Source: Euryodendron excelsum
Lineage: Eukaryota; Streptophyta; Magnoliopsida; Ericales; Pentaphylacaceae
NCBI GenBank assembly: GCA_033060915.1
Contig: CM065386.1
Location: 5,035,501 to 5,099,500 of the forward strand
DNA length: 64,000 bases
Reading direction: 5' to 3'
The notes below the pieces were generated by a model. It did not search any database. It saw nothing but the letters and a program-made list of their open reading frames with translations, and had not been told where the DNA came from. Below are positions 1 through 12,000 of this stretch, piece after piece (the stretch's first letter is position 1; each line of letters begins with the position of its first letter). The position numbers and the translations under genes are program-made.

Positions 1-1399
1 CCACAATTAGCCAATTGCTTATTTACAATCATTTATATCTTTCTCTCGTAGTCAAACGGTCATAGTCTTCGCAATTTTTTATTTTTTCCCCCCTTCAAGG
101 AGATAAATATGAGCAAATCCAGGAAGTTTAAAGTGATATTTGAATTGGACTGCTGAACTTAAGCTATTTATTTAGAGATGTTGAAAAACTTAGTGCTCAA
201 AATAAAATTTCAAAGTTTCTAAAAAAAAGTTTTAGAATAGAAATATATTATAAATTATTATTTTCATTTAATATTGTTCCATCAGAACAATTTAGAAATT
301 TCGTTATAGTCTGGCATTTTTAAGGGAGTCTTCATTTGTTTTTTTTTTTTTACATAGTATTTAAGTCTTTAATCGATTACTCTTTCGTGTTTTTATAAAA
401 CCACCAGCTACATAAATTATGTGAACTATATGTATTATATGAATGACATGAATGATGACGAATACCAAAACAAACACTTGTAAAAAAAACAAGCACCGAG
501 ACCCAAACTTTGTAGACTATAGAAAATGTATATCTAACAAGGACAAATTAATGGAGTGAAAAATGCAATATAATGGTCGATATTTCAAGTAAAGCACTTA
601 CATAAAAAGGTGGAATTGAATTCATTTTTATTTTCTCACACTCCCGATTTCCTGATTCTTTGTGTATAAAATTTATTTATAATTCATATGCTTACATCTA
701 ATATATAAGTTCGTTGAAAGTTGAAGAACTTTAGTCTGAAAGAAAGGAAAAAGAAGAATAATATTTAAATCTAATTTTCTTTTTCTTTTTTTTTCATGAC
801 TTGGTTAGAAGTACTTCAAATGCACACGATAAAAATGAGAAATTACAAAAATTCTCCAATTTTATTTTTATTTTTTCTTCTTCCTCTTCTTCATATGATT
901 ATTTTTGTATTATTAAGGTTGTTATTATCATTATTATAATAATAACAAATGAGTAAAACTCTTTAAGCTTTTTTTTTTTCTCTCTTTTTATTTCCCCCAC
1001 TTTATACTCCTATCAAACGCATAAAGGGTAATAACCGACCCATTACCCATCACAGCATGGGCTCCACTTAAAAGAAATCATCAAATTTTCTCACTCCAAA
1101 GATTACCTCGAAATTAATCTCTTAAATTCAAAATGGTTAAAGATCAAATGGCAGCCGTGAAACACAATTTTCTCATGTAGGATCTGAGTAATCAGGTTCT
1201 AACAATGTCTAAGATCGAATCTTCTTCCTTGTTGTTTGTGAAAAACCACTGACTCGTGTCATAATTACACGCACCACTGTCTTTCATTCAACTGTCTTTA
1301 TCCTCTCTCTCAGCACAGATTTCCATTTTCATCATCTCAGACTCTCTCCGTCTTCGATTCTCTCTCTCTAGGGCTAATTGCTCTCTGTTCTGAGCTTCA
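1..1399. other. AT-rich upstream region of the VAL-like gene
   Basis: No convincing coding exon is visible. The stretch is AT-rich with many poly-A and poly-T runs. The last 150 bases become pyrimidine-rich, with several CTCTCT runs and a CTAGGGCTAATTGCTCTCTG-type leader just before the ATG at 1400, typical of a plant 5' UTR. The promoter probably lies here, but I could not assign a TATA box with confidence. Confidence 0.5.
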
Positions 1400-4300
1400 A
1401 TGGCTTCTTCATCGTCGAGAAATACCTGCTTTCAGTGCGAGGATAACTCCTCCCAGTTCAGGAACGGTTGGCGGCTTCGCAGCGGCCACTTCGCTCAGCT
1501 CTGCAATCGATGCGCGTAAGTCCTTCGAATCTCTCTTTCTTTCTCACTCGCTCTATCATTTACTCACCCCGTTTGTCTTTGTTGATGGGTTTGGAAATTC
1601 TTGATAGCTTCGTGTTTGCAGATTTGCTTTAATGAATTTATTATAGTATTTTTTATAACCGTGTCTTGGTGATTAATATGTTGTACGTATAATCTCTCTC
1701 CTCTAATCTTAATTTTGATGCATTTTGATCTTCTTCTGATTCAAGTGCATAGGCTTTTTAAGTTTTCTTGCATGTCAAGCAATCCTAGAATGACTGTACG
1801 TTGCTTGAATGTGGAGTCTGTTTTTTTGTAATTAGTGCAAGATTTTGGTGGATTGCTTTGAAGAAATCTCTTCCCGTGTCCTGATGGTTGCATTTCTTGA
1901 AATTTTTATGCTGACTTTCTATCATCCGGTACCAACGACAAAAAAAAATTCTGGGCACATATATATTTCTTCAATTTTGAGCTTGGTTGATGAAATGTTG
2001 AAATTAAGGTAAAGATAGTGATGCATATGAGATATAATTTTCTTGGTACATAAGATCTAAGTCTTCTTTATTTACATTGTGATGTGTAAATATGATTTTC
2101 CCTTGCAAGTATTTTGGAGTTGGGGGAACCTTAGTTTTATTACTGATGCTGTTTTGCCGCACAACAAATAGGACCCTTGATGGGGTGAAAGCTTAACCTA
2201 AACTCACCCTTCCCTAACCAGAAAAATAAAAAAGGATAGCTGATACACCACATCAATTGAGAAATTGGTAAGTTGAGTGTGCATAGTACATTAGCTAGTT
2301 TTCACTGGTAATGGATGTAATTGTATGCTACAAACTTATTTTAGTCTATGTTTAACATTAAAAGGTTATCACCACCCAGAAGAGTATATTGAGGACCTTT
2401 TTTTATAGCATTATTAGCATGCGTATGAACTTCAATGTTATTAACTAAAAGTATATTGTTATGTTAGAGTGTGTTTAACAATGCAAAATTACCATTACCC
2501 CAGTATATGTGATTAGGTTTTTAGTGTATGCATATGCACTTTACTGGAATGTATTATATAGTATCAATATGTAATGGTACTTAATTTTCTTTAATTGAGG
2601 ATATATGATCTAATCGAAGATTTACTTTTATAGGTTTAGTTTATGGATTTCAATACAATAAGATCTAGTAAAAAAATTATTAGGATTATAAAATGTAGTT
2701 TAAACACAACGGTTTTACGATACGCATGGAAAAAATGCAAACTTCGCCATTGTTTTCCCTTTTCCCTCTTAGATGGGGGTGAAGACTGCAGGACTATTAT
2801 TTTTTCTTTTTGGTTATTTTTTTATATTCAACTGGTTCAGTTGATTAAGTGTTGTTATTTATTGTCTCTTGTTGGCAGGAATTTGTTGCTGATCATTTTT
2901 TTTAAAACTTGGGTTTCATGCCCTCCTATGTTATGAGTTTTCATTCTTTGCTTTCCTTTTCCTTTCTTTTACTTTCTTCCTCCTCCTTGAACCTCTCATA
3001 TTTCCTGTTTTTAGCTCAAGGAGGGTTTTACTTGGTCTAAATTATTAAAGATCTAGCTTTTAACAATATTGGGTTGTCATCTTAAGTGGGCACTCTTTGT
3101 TGAATCTTAGTTTGTGCTTATTAACAGTATGGTGAAGCTTGGAAGGGCATGATTGACATTTTTTTAATCTTCTGATACATCTCTATGCCTTTTTGGCATC
3201 TGACTTAGTCCATTTGTGCATTCAGTTCTTTGTATGAGGAGGGAAGATTCTGTGAAACTTTTCATTCAAATGATGATGGTTGGAGGGATTGTGAATCTTG
3301 TGGAAAGGTGAGTTGAAAAGTTCCGGACATAAGAAGAGTGGCACTGGACCGGAAAAAAAAAGAGTTGAGAAGTTGCTATTTGCAGCACATATATTTCTTT
3401 TCCTGGGGTTAAATTAGTGAATCTGTGAACTATCCATTCAAGATACTTGACTTCACACCTTTTATATATTATTCTGGTCTTGTTTTGTAGTTGGTTCACT
3501 GTGGATGTATTGTGTCATTCCATGCATATATGCTGTTGGATTTCGGTGGAGTGATCTGCATGGCATGCTCGAAGATTAATTTCATTTTGGTAAGAGGAGA
3601 CTACTTTCTTCCTCGTCATACACTGTAGCTTTCCTGCCCCTTACGCTTATAAGTTTCAACAGTATGATGTTAGGATCTCATCTTGGTGCTTCGTGCTTTC
3701 CCTAAATGTTTACTTTGTACTCATTCCAATACTTCCCATATATATATATTGTCTTTTGGTTTTTTGCAAGTATTTTTTGACCAGTAGTTATTAACTTATT
3801 ACAGCCCAAGTGGGATTCTTCAACAATATCGGAAATCTGCTTTATTACGGTGCAAATCAATGCTGTAAGGTTTAATTTTTAACACATTGTTTTCAGGCAC
3901 GAAAACGATGCCTATATTCTGGAACTCAAATGGGAAATGGAGAACCTCAAGGGGATGCCGCCAGGCGAATCCATATAGATCCTCAATACTGGCCTCGGGT
4001 CACTGATCTAGAGTTACAACAGATAGCCAAAAAGTATCCTTTAATTGTCCATTTTTTCGTCTTGATTTCTGCTTTTATAGATAGACCTGTAGCTATACTA
4101 TCGATCAATGATGAGAAGTGACCTCAGGTTCCGAAGCCAATTTGCCTTATCTTATATTCAATCTGTTTCAATTTTTAAAAGGGCATAGATCTGATGGAGC
4201 TTGCATTTCTTTTATAGTGCTTTTAACTTGGCCTTCTTGTAAGTCAATAATCCTTGACTATATGTCAGAACAAATTCTGTTGTCATTCCTTTGTTTGAGA

Positions 4301-7300
4301 AATTATTGTCTGCTAGTGATGCTGATCAGAAGTTGGCGCGTCTCGTGATACCAAAAAAATGTGCGGAGGTGAGTCTGTACACTCCCTATTTTGGAACTTT
4401 AAATTATAAAAATATTTTAATTATTCAAATTAATATATATTGATTATTTGGATGTGCTGCTACTAATTTTGAGGTCAGTGGCAAGTGCAATCTAAAGGGT
4501 GGCCTCTTGACAAAGGCTTGAGGGGTACTATGAATGTTTTTCATGTTCATTAGAAATTAATGCATCCATTTATGCCATAGTTATCCTGCAAACTCTGCTG
4601 GACCATTTTGTTTGATGCAGCAGTTCCAATTTGGGCGATCCATCTTTTATCAGTTCTTCATGTTTTTGTATTTGTGTTTGAAGGAATGAATTGGCTTTAA
4701 GTTTATTACCTGCCATGTAGATTCCGTGGTGGTAAAAATTCTTTTGCCATGCATGACACTCTGGGTTGTTCCTTTATCTTAAGAATATTTACGTTTTTTT
4801 TTTATTTTGTTGCTATATGCTGTGCAAGTATTCAGCAGTGACCTGGTAAAGTGGTTTTGTAAAACAATAAATAACTGAACAAACACAAAATAGAGGACAC
4901 AAAGACAATAAAACTTTCCCCTTTGAACTTATTGTAGAGCTAATGAATCTGAAGGGTCATGATGCAATCTAAGGTGTTTGGAATTGGCACAGGCACTATA
5001 ATGGGGTAGTGCTCCAGTCTGTTCACACTTCACACTGCATGTTGCATGCCACTTAAAAATTAGAATACATAAGACTGATAAATAATTCCCTCTGCAGCTG
5101 AGGATTAATGAACCTGAGACACCATAAAAATGTATTCTTTTGATATGTGTTATCAGTTAACATTGTATCTCAACAGCTTGGATTTAAAATTACCTGTGTT
5201 CATAACTCTCACCCTCAAACAGGCTTTTTTACCTGAAATTACTTCCCCACATGGCTGCCCCGTCAAAATCCAGGATACAGAAGGCAAGGAATGGGATTTC
5301 CAGTTCCGCTATTGGCCCAATAGTGGCAGCAAGATGTATGTTTTGGAAGGGCTTAAAGATCATATGGTATCAATGCAATGGCAACCAGGTGACATAGGTA
5401 ATTACGCAATTCGCTTGTGGAGGAAGTTAAATAAACCTTTATCATTTACTTTCTGACTTTTAGTGTGAAGATAATGGAATTGGTACTAGAGGAGTTGCCT
5501 TGCCATGCGTAGTCATGGTCATAGTAGTGATTTCAAGTTGAATTCTCCCTCTCTGGACAATTATACTATTTTGTTGCTTTGGTTGCAAGAACTTTATATC
5601 TGTTCTCTTTGATAATCTGTGCTTCATTTTTTATTCCTTCTTCATGTGCCTTCGTTCTTCGACCATCTTGAACACTTTTCTATATATGTCAGCCATTGAC
5701 ACAAGTCTCCATACTGGCTATTACATGAAAAGTTGTTAAGGTGCTTATATAATCATTTACAAACTTGTGATTCTTCATGCATGTGCACATGATCTACTTT
5801 CCTTACCTAGGACTAAGAGTGTTCCTTCCTTCCAGTGACGTTTTACAGGATTGAACCAGAGAAAAAGTTGGTCATGGGATTGAGAAAGACTTATGCTGGT
5901 GTACCACCTTGTGAGGTATAGCATAACTTAAAAAAAATCTGATAGGGTATGTAGGAAATGGATTATATTATATCGCTGGATGAATTCTACAAGAAAATAA
6001 CTGGATGCCTGTCTATTGTTTAACAATGGCCGTGCAGGGAATCCTATATATGTATGTTGATGTTGTTTGTGTTGCCTTTTACATCTTAACTAGTTCTCAA
6101 CCCATGCAATTCACAGGGATAATGCTAAATGAAATTCATGGAAGATGCAAAATTGGGTGGTTACTGAAACACTTTTTATGATTTCTTTTTTTCAGGGAAC
6201 TAATTTATTTTAAGGTTCTAAGCTCCAAGTCAGGCAAAGAGTGCTTGTTTGTTACATCCACAAAGATAGAGAAATTTTTTCTCTGATTTCTCAGTAGGTG
6301 TGGGATTAATTGATTGAAAACCCGAAATTTTGAAAATAGACACCCCTACCATTAGTTGTCGGCCTACAGATTCAGGGGAGAATGCAAATTTACTTTAAAA
6401 TCTATTCCATGAGCCATTTTTCTTCTGTATAATAGTAACTTGTTGCATTGAAACAGTCAGCAGATCTGAATGAGGTAATTTAACATCAAATTTTATCTTA
6501 CACAGCTTCTTGCCATTTGATGCTACCACCATCACTACCTCTTCCCTTCTTGTTCATCTGCTCCAAACGCAAGCCACACCTTTGTGTCTCTCCCTCTCAT
6601 TACAGTAAAAAAAATTTAAACCATCTGAAGCTTTCTCCAGCTAGTAAAAAACGGTCAGTAACATTAGAAAACCGAATCCCATTTAACTTGCATTTTATGT
6701 ATACACTTTTCACAAAGTTTGAGAGAGAGAGACAGAGAGAGCCTCTAGTCACCCCTCTGATTCAACAGAGAACCCTGCACCTTCACTGCTCAACCTGTCT
6801 CATCTAGTCATCTCCTTTAAAACCAAAACCCCATCTCACAATTGTCCTGTAAATTATAATGATTCTTATGGTGGCTTGGGGAAGTAAAGAAAATCATTTA
6901 AGAAGGTTGGGTTACCAAAGATCAATGCCTTTACCTGGAGCAGGAGCTAAACAATTTAGGGGGGAGGAGCTACATGGACAGGAGGAAGCCAATGAAATCA
7001 TGGGTTGATATAGTGAGAAAAGGTATGATGGTCTTGGCTTTAACCAAAGATAAGGTCCTAGATACAGCTGACGTTCCCATGGAGAACTATGATTTGTTTT
7101 CTGACTAAAGTTATTGGAATAAGATGCTTTTGTGTATTTCAGATGAGTTTCTAATCCTGTCAAATTTTTTGTGTGTTAGTTGTCAGAACCCTGAGTCAAT
7201 TCTCAAAATGATGTGTACTTACTCTTTTTAGCGTTAAGCTGATATGAAAATCATTTGACAGAAAAGTCTTTATAAGCTAGAAACCTCTGTTTAAAAGTTA

Positions 7301-7856
7301 TGGTCTCCACTAGGGACAATCGTAGGTTGCAGAAAAAGCAAAGCAAGTTACTACGGAGGCTCATAAAATGACATTCATTTGTAAATCATTCGAGACATTA
7401 TCTCATCTATTGTTTGGAAGCTAAAAACATAGTTCTGAATTCTGTTTGTGGCTGAACTTTGATGGACAATGTACTGTATTCTATAATCATTATTGTTATT
7501 ATCAGTACATATGTCTCGTCATTGGTGTTCTCTTGATTCATCCTATATTAATGTAGTAAAATTATTTCAGTAAATAGCAGAATTGTGGATAGCAAACTAA
7601 ACAATAGCGATGTGAGGAAGTGTCTACATTTGACATGACATGGAGAACCAATATTGGTAACTGAATAGCTGGCTTCGTAAGCGATGGATGCATCACTTTT
7701 TTTTTTTTTTTTTTAAGTATACAGCTTCCTGCTGACATATATTTTCAATTTCTAATTTGAGTTAAATGAATTAATTTATGTCAATGCAATGTTTTTTATC
7801 CTACTAAAACCTCTAATTCCTTTTTTTTCTTTTTCTTTTTCCAGGTTTTGCCCTGA
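1400..7856 (+). CDS. compact VAL/HSI2-like protein: VAL-type zinc finger plus B3 domain
   Basis: Spliced CDS inferred as 1400-1515, 3226-3307, 3491-3589, 3897-4033, 4269-4368, 5223-5397, 5836-5915 and 7845-7856; all junctions are GT-AG and keep frame, giving 266 codons. Residues 10-75 form a Cys/His-rich VAL-type PHD-like finger (CFQC, LCNRC, FCETFH, CESCGK, HCGC). A YWPRVTDLELQQI segment precedes a B3 DNA-binding domain (about 150-257) with LFEKLLSASDAD, KIQDTEGKEW, MYVLEG and KLVMGLRK. VAL proteins bind RY elements and repress embryo-maturation genes in the nucleus. Known VAL proteins are much longer: the usual roughly 200-residue linker is only some 50 residues here, and no C-terminal CW or EAR region was found. 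The end is uncertain: splicing to 7845 gives E-V-L-P-stop, while reading on past 5915 stops at 5919-5921. Either a short paralogue or a truncated copy. Confidence 0.75.
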
Positions 7857-9072
7857 TGTTCAATGACGAGTATTTTCTTCAAGGGCCAATCTGTATTTTA
7901 TGCTTTCCTGTGGATGCTGTTGATGGTTTTTATGCACAACGTTTCCAGTTAACCATCCACTTTGCTGATGGGGAGCCCCTTGCCTCGCCTTTTCTAGGCT
8001 CTCCTTCTTGCTTGCTTAATTAGCTCGTCTTAGTTCCTCTCCCTCTTTTATAGTTTTTTTTCTTTTTCTGAGTGTTAAAACGGTAGATTTTTCATTTGCC
8101 AATGATGCTACCTTTTCATTTTTCTGTTCCTTGAAGTTTATAAAAGCAAATTCATGTGCCTTGTAATGAGTAATTGCTGGGATTATCTTCTTAGTCAATC
8201 TTCAAGTTGGAGTGATTTGAACGGAAAAAGGGAAATTGCAAAGCTTTAATCACCTGCATTGAACAACATAACCTCAGCAGCTGAATTCAGAATCCGCACA
8301 GCAAACCAAATCTTTGCTTCCTTCTTGGAAATTTGCCAGAATATGGTCTTTTTTGCTATAAAACTTTGATTTTGATTATTTGAAAACCTTGAATAAGGCT
8401 TTCAACAAGCAAGATTGGTGCAATGGCATGGTTGGTGGATGGTTAGCTCCATTAAGCTTAAAAAACAAATGCTTTGGCTGTGTGATGGTTCTCAGGATAT
8501 TTTTGAAAATTCAGAGTGAGGGGATTTATCAGGCTATGTTCGGAGTCTTGATTTGTAGAAGGAAAAAAAATAGAAAAATTCATCCGATTAAGAGGGGCAC
8601 TAGCATCAAGCGACGCCCAATGTGCGTCATCTTAGCTCTAGTTAAGATGTGCGCCATCTCAGCTCTGGCCACCAACAGTTGGTGACCAGAGCTGAGACGG
8701 CATGGATTAGGCGGTACCTTGTACTAGCAAAATTTTTAAATTAATAAGCACAAATAATCTTCTTCTTTTTTATTTATTTTATCGATAAATACAAATCCAA
8801 AGAGGCGTTAGTAGGTTAATAGGAATCAGAATCTTTTGAAGGATAAAATTAGATATTTTCCCCGGCCATCAGAACGGTGTCGCATTGGCCCATTTAGCAA
8901 ACGGATGGCTCTGCTTACATACGTGTAAACAAGGCGTTACAGGAACGGCATTTTGCAACGGTGCTGAAGAAACGACCAACTGCACAGAGATTGGGGTTCA
9001 CCGGTTCCGGTTCGTTGGTTGATTCTCTCCGGTTGCTCGTCTCTCTCCCTCCTTTTCGAAACCTGAACAGAG
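7857..9072. other. 3' UTR of VAL-like gene and intergenic spacer
   Basis: Sequence after the last inferred exon probably includes the 3' UTR of the VAL-like gene. It contains a small hairpin with repeats at 8620-8700 (listed separately). The final 200 bases before 9073 are GC-richer, as expected for the 5' leader of the CcdA gene. I see no further coding exon. Confidence 0.45.
8620..8700. repeat. direct repeat plus near-perfect 23-bp hairpin
   Basis: A 20-bp unit beginning ATGTGCG at 8620-8639 recurs with 2 changes at 8647-8666, a 27-bp period. The second copy runs into an inverted repeat with arms 8654-8676 and 8678-8700 separated by a single base and differing at two positions. The stem is GC-richer than its surroundings. 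It could be the core of a fold-back element or an old MITE end; no target duplication was recognised. Confidence 0.6.
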
Positions 9073-12000
9073 ATGAATTTGGTTCTGAACAGTTGCAGCA
9101 ATTATAGTATTCACTCTTGCTTCGCTTCAAGTTCAAGCTCCAAACATGGCACGATATGCAGCAGCCGTGGTTAGTCAACACAACTATGTGTGTAAATATA
9201 TATTGCAAAAAACTTAGTGGAAAAGTTAGGTTTGCTTTCTAATTATTTCCTAAGTTTTCTGTAAGTATTCACTCACTTTATCCATTAGGCCCTTCTCGTT
9301 CCCTTTCAAAATCTAACGCAATGGAGATTAATCCTAATTTGTATTCAAAGGTAAATACAAAGTGCTTACCAGAGCGCTCAACAGATCGTCCCGGGATGAA
9401 GATCTTCGCCCAAACTTAGTGGCATCGCTGAAGACTCACCGGAGCACCAATTTTGAAGCAATGACTATAATAAGCGGCATTGCTGGTATGATCTTCTCCT
9501 TCTACTTTTGGTGAATCATAGCCCTGTATTGCCCAGATATTTATGCTTCGTTTGGATATTCGATTTCTGGAGGGAACTGAAAAGTAAATGGAAAAAATTG
9601 TAAGAGAAAATGAAGTGAAAAAAGCTTGTTATTTTTTTGGATTAGGAAAATGAGAAGGACATGAATAGGTATTTGTCGAGAAAATCAAATTTTCAGTTTG
9701 GTTACCTATAAACACTGAGTTTGTATAAGTAATTTCATTTCCATTTTCCTTGATAAATCCAAGATTCATATATAGCATTAATGTGATAGAATTCTTGGTG
9801 TTTTAACTAGTCAACATTGCTGTGAATTGTTATAATTTTCTGAAAAACACAATGCCATTTTAACAGTTTCTTCTGCTGCATTTTTGTCAAAAATCTTTTA
9901 GATTTATTCCTTCATGGTGTACCTTTATTATAATGCATTTAGATTTTTGTGAGCTTTTGTAACTATACCACCATACCGTTGGCTTTGTTTTGCAAGTGCC
10001 TTTTCTGAAAAGATTTAGGGTAAGTATTTGTTAAACATTGATCAGGGATGACATTTACACTCTGCAGCTTTGAACAGCATACACAATTTATATTTTCTTA
10101 TTCGACTCTAAAACAAGAAAATCATGTTGGTTAGCTTGTGATTCTTTGGGCGGTTAATTATTTGGAATATAAAAACAATTCAAATGCATTCTTTTCCCAT
10201 ATTCATTGCTTGGATGATTGGGTGCAAGCATATAACTTCAGATACTTATTATATTTCTGATGTTTTCAGCAGCAAATTTGGTTGTGGCACATGCAGCAAC
10301 GGCTTTGAGTATGGAGAATATTATGGTGAGAACTTCTTGTTAGCTTTAGTTTTTTAGTTTGTTACAAATTACAATGATACTTCCAATGAAAACTAGAGTT
10401 CATATGAGGTTTCTAGAGTTCTTAATTTTTGTTTTTTTTTTTTATAGGTATGAGGTTTCTAGAGTTCTTATGAAAAACCTTATCATCTTAATTATGTGTT
10501 TAAAGGTCACTCCAACACTTACGGAACCTTTGCTGTCAAAGTTTATACTTAATGGTGACTGGGCAAGCAAAAGTGTTCTGCTGAAATTTTAGAAAAGATG
10601 AGAACTGAATACAAATCAGAAAATGATAGAAAGATGAAAGCCCATAGATAAATCAACTGGAAAGGAGGTGAAAGAAAGTTATAATTCAAGCAATCATAGC
10701 TTGGGCTTTAAATATCGTGCTTCTTAGGCAAAATCAAAAGGGAAAAAACAAAATCAGTTCATTTAATTGTGGTGTCCAAGTGCCTCCTTAGCAATTTGAA
10801 TCCATTCCCTGTTTAAACTGAGACTTTGAGTTTGGTGTTTTCAAATTTCAGTCATGCTCAGACACAAATATTTAGCAGATCATTGCCTATTTTTCTCTGA
10901 ATCCTACATGCAAGTTTTGCTTTATTCATATAATCTCAGGAAATACAATTCTTTTCCTTCAAGTCAGGAAGGAGCTGCTTCTCTTTATACTTTGGCAGAT
11001 GGAAGCGTTGGAGACTGGTTTGGAGGCTTCCTATATTCAACCGGACAACAGGCTAATGAAGCTGTTCAGGACCAGCTATCTGCTCTCAGTTTTACCAGGT
11101 TCATGTTCTGCATAGTATTTATATGTTTGGATTTTAAATTTTGCGATTTGATATTAATTGTTTTGCCTGTTGTGCATGCATACTCCTCTTTACAGCTTGG
11201 CAGTTATATTTGGCGCGGGGCTTGTAACTAGCCTTTCTCCTTGTACACTGAGTGTTTTACCACTGACCCTTGGTTATATTGGTAACAATCACTGGCATTA
11301 AGTTTTATGGCAAAATAATGTTGATATTGGGTTGTTACCATTACATTTTTCTTGCCATTCTGATTCTGATTCTTGGACTTGCTGAAATTATCCAGGAGCA
11401 TTTGGCTCAGGGAAAAGCAGGACAGAGGTAAATAACTTGAAATAACTTGTCAAACAGGTTCTTTTAGTTATTGTGTTTCTCTTGCAATGTTGTGTTTTTT
11501 CATGTTATGTGGTCAAGGATCATTGGATCATTACAAAAGTTGACATTAACTTAGTAATGTGATGATGAGCCAAGCTCGTGTACAGAATATATGTTTTGAA
11601 CTTGTAAATTCTGGAGAAGGAAGTTTGAACAGTCCGCACTCCACTGCCTTAGCGCTGAAGTGTCTGAGAACTTGGTGTACTTGGCATTGGTTTTGATTCT
11701 ATTTCTTTCATTTGCATATCTTAAATTAAAACCATTTAGTTAAGTTCTCTAACCTCCTTGCATTAGGGATTTTTTCCACCTCTCCTCTTGCTTATAATAC
11801 TAAATTTTACATGTTCCACTGATACCTGTGAACCATGTATGTGACAAGAGTAATATGCTCTTTTCTCATATTTAAGCTGTATGTTTTTCCTTGTTCAGAT
11901 CTTTGGGGACTCAATCGCATTTGCGTTGGGGTTGGCAACTACACTGGCAATCCTTGGTATAGCAGCCTCATTTGCTGGAAAGGCTTACGGACAGATAGGG

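Noticed and set aside
6517..7163. Frames in the long last intron of the VAL-like gene
   Set aside because: No homology or splice context; composition typical of random AT-rich and GAGA-containing intron DNA.
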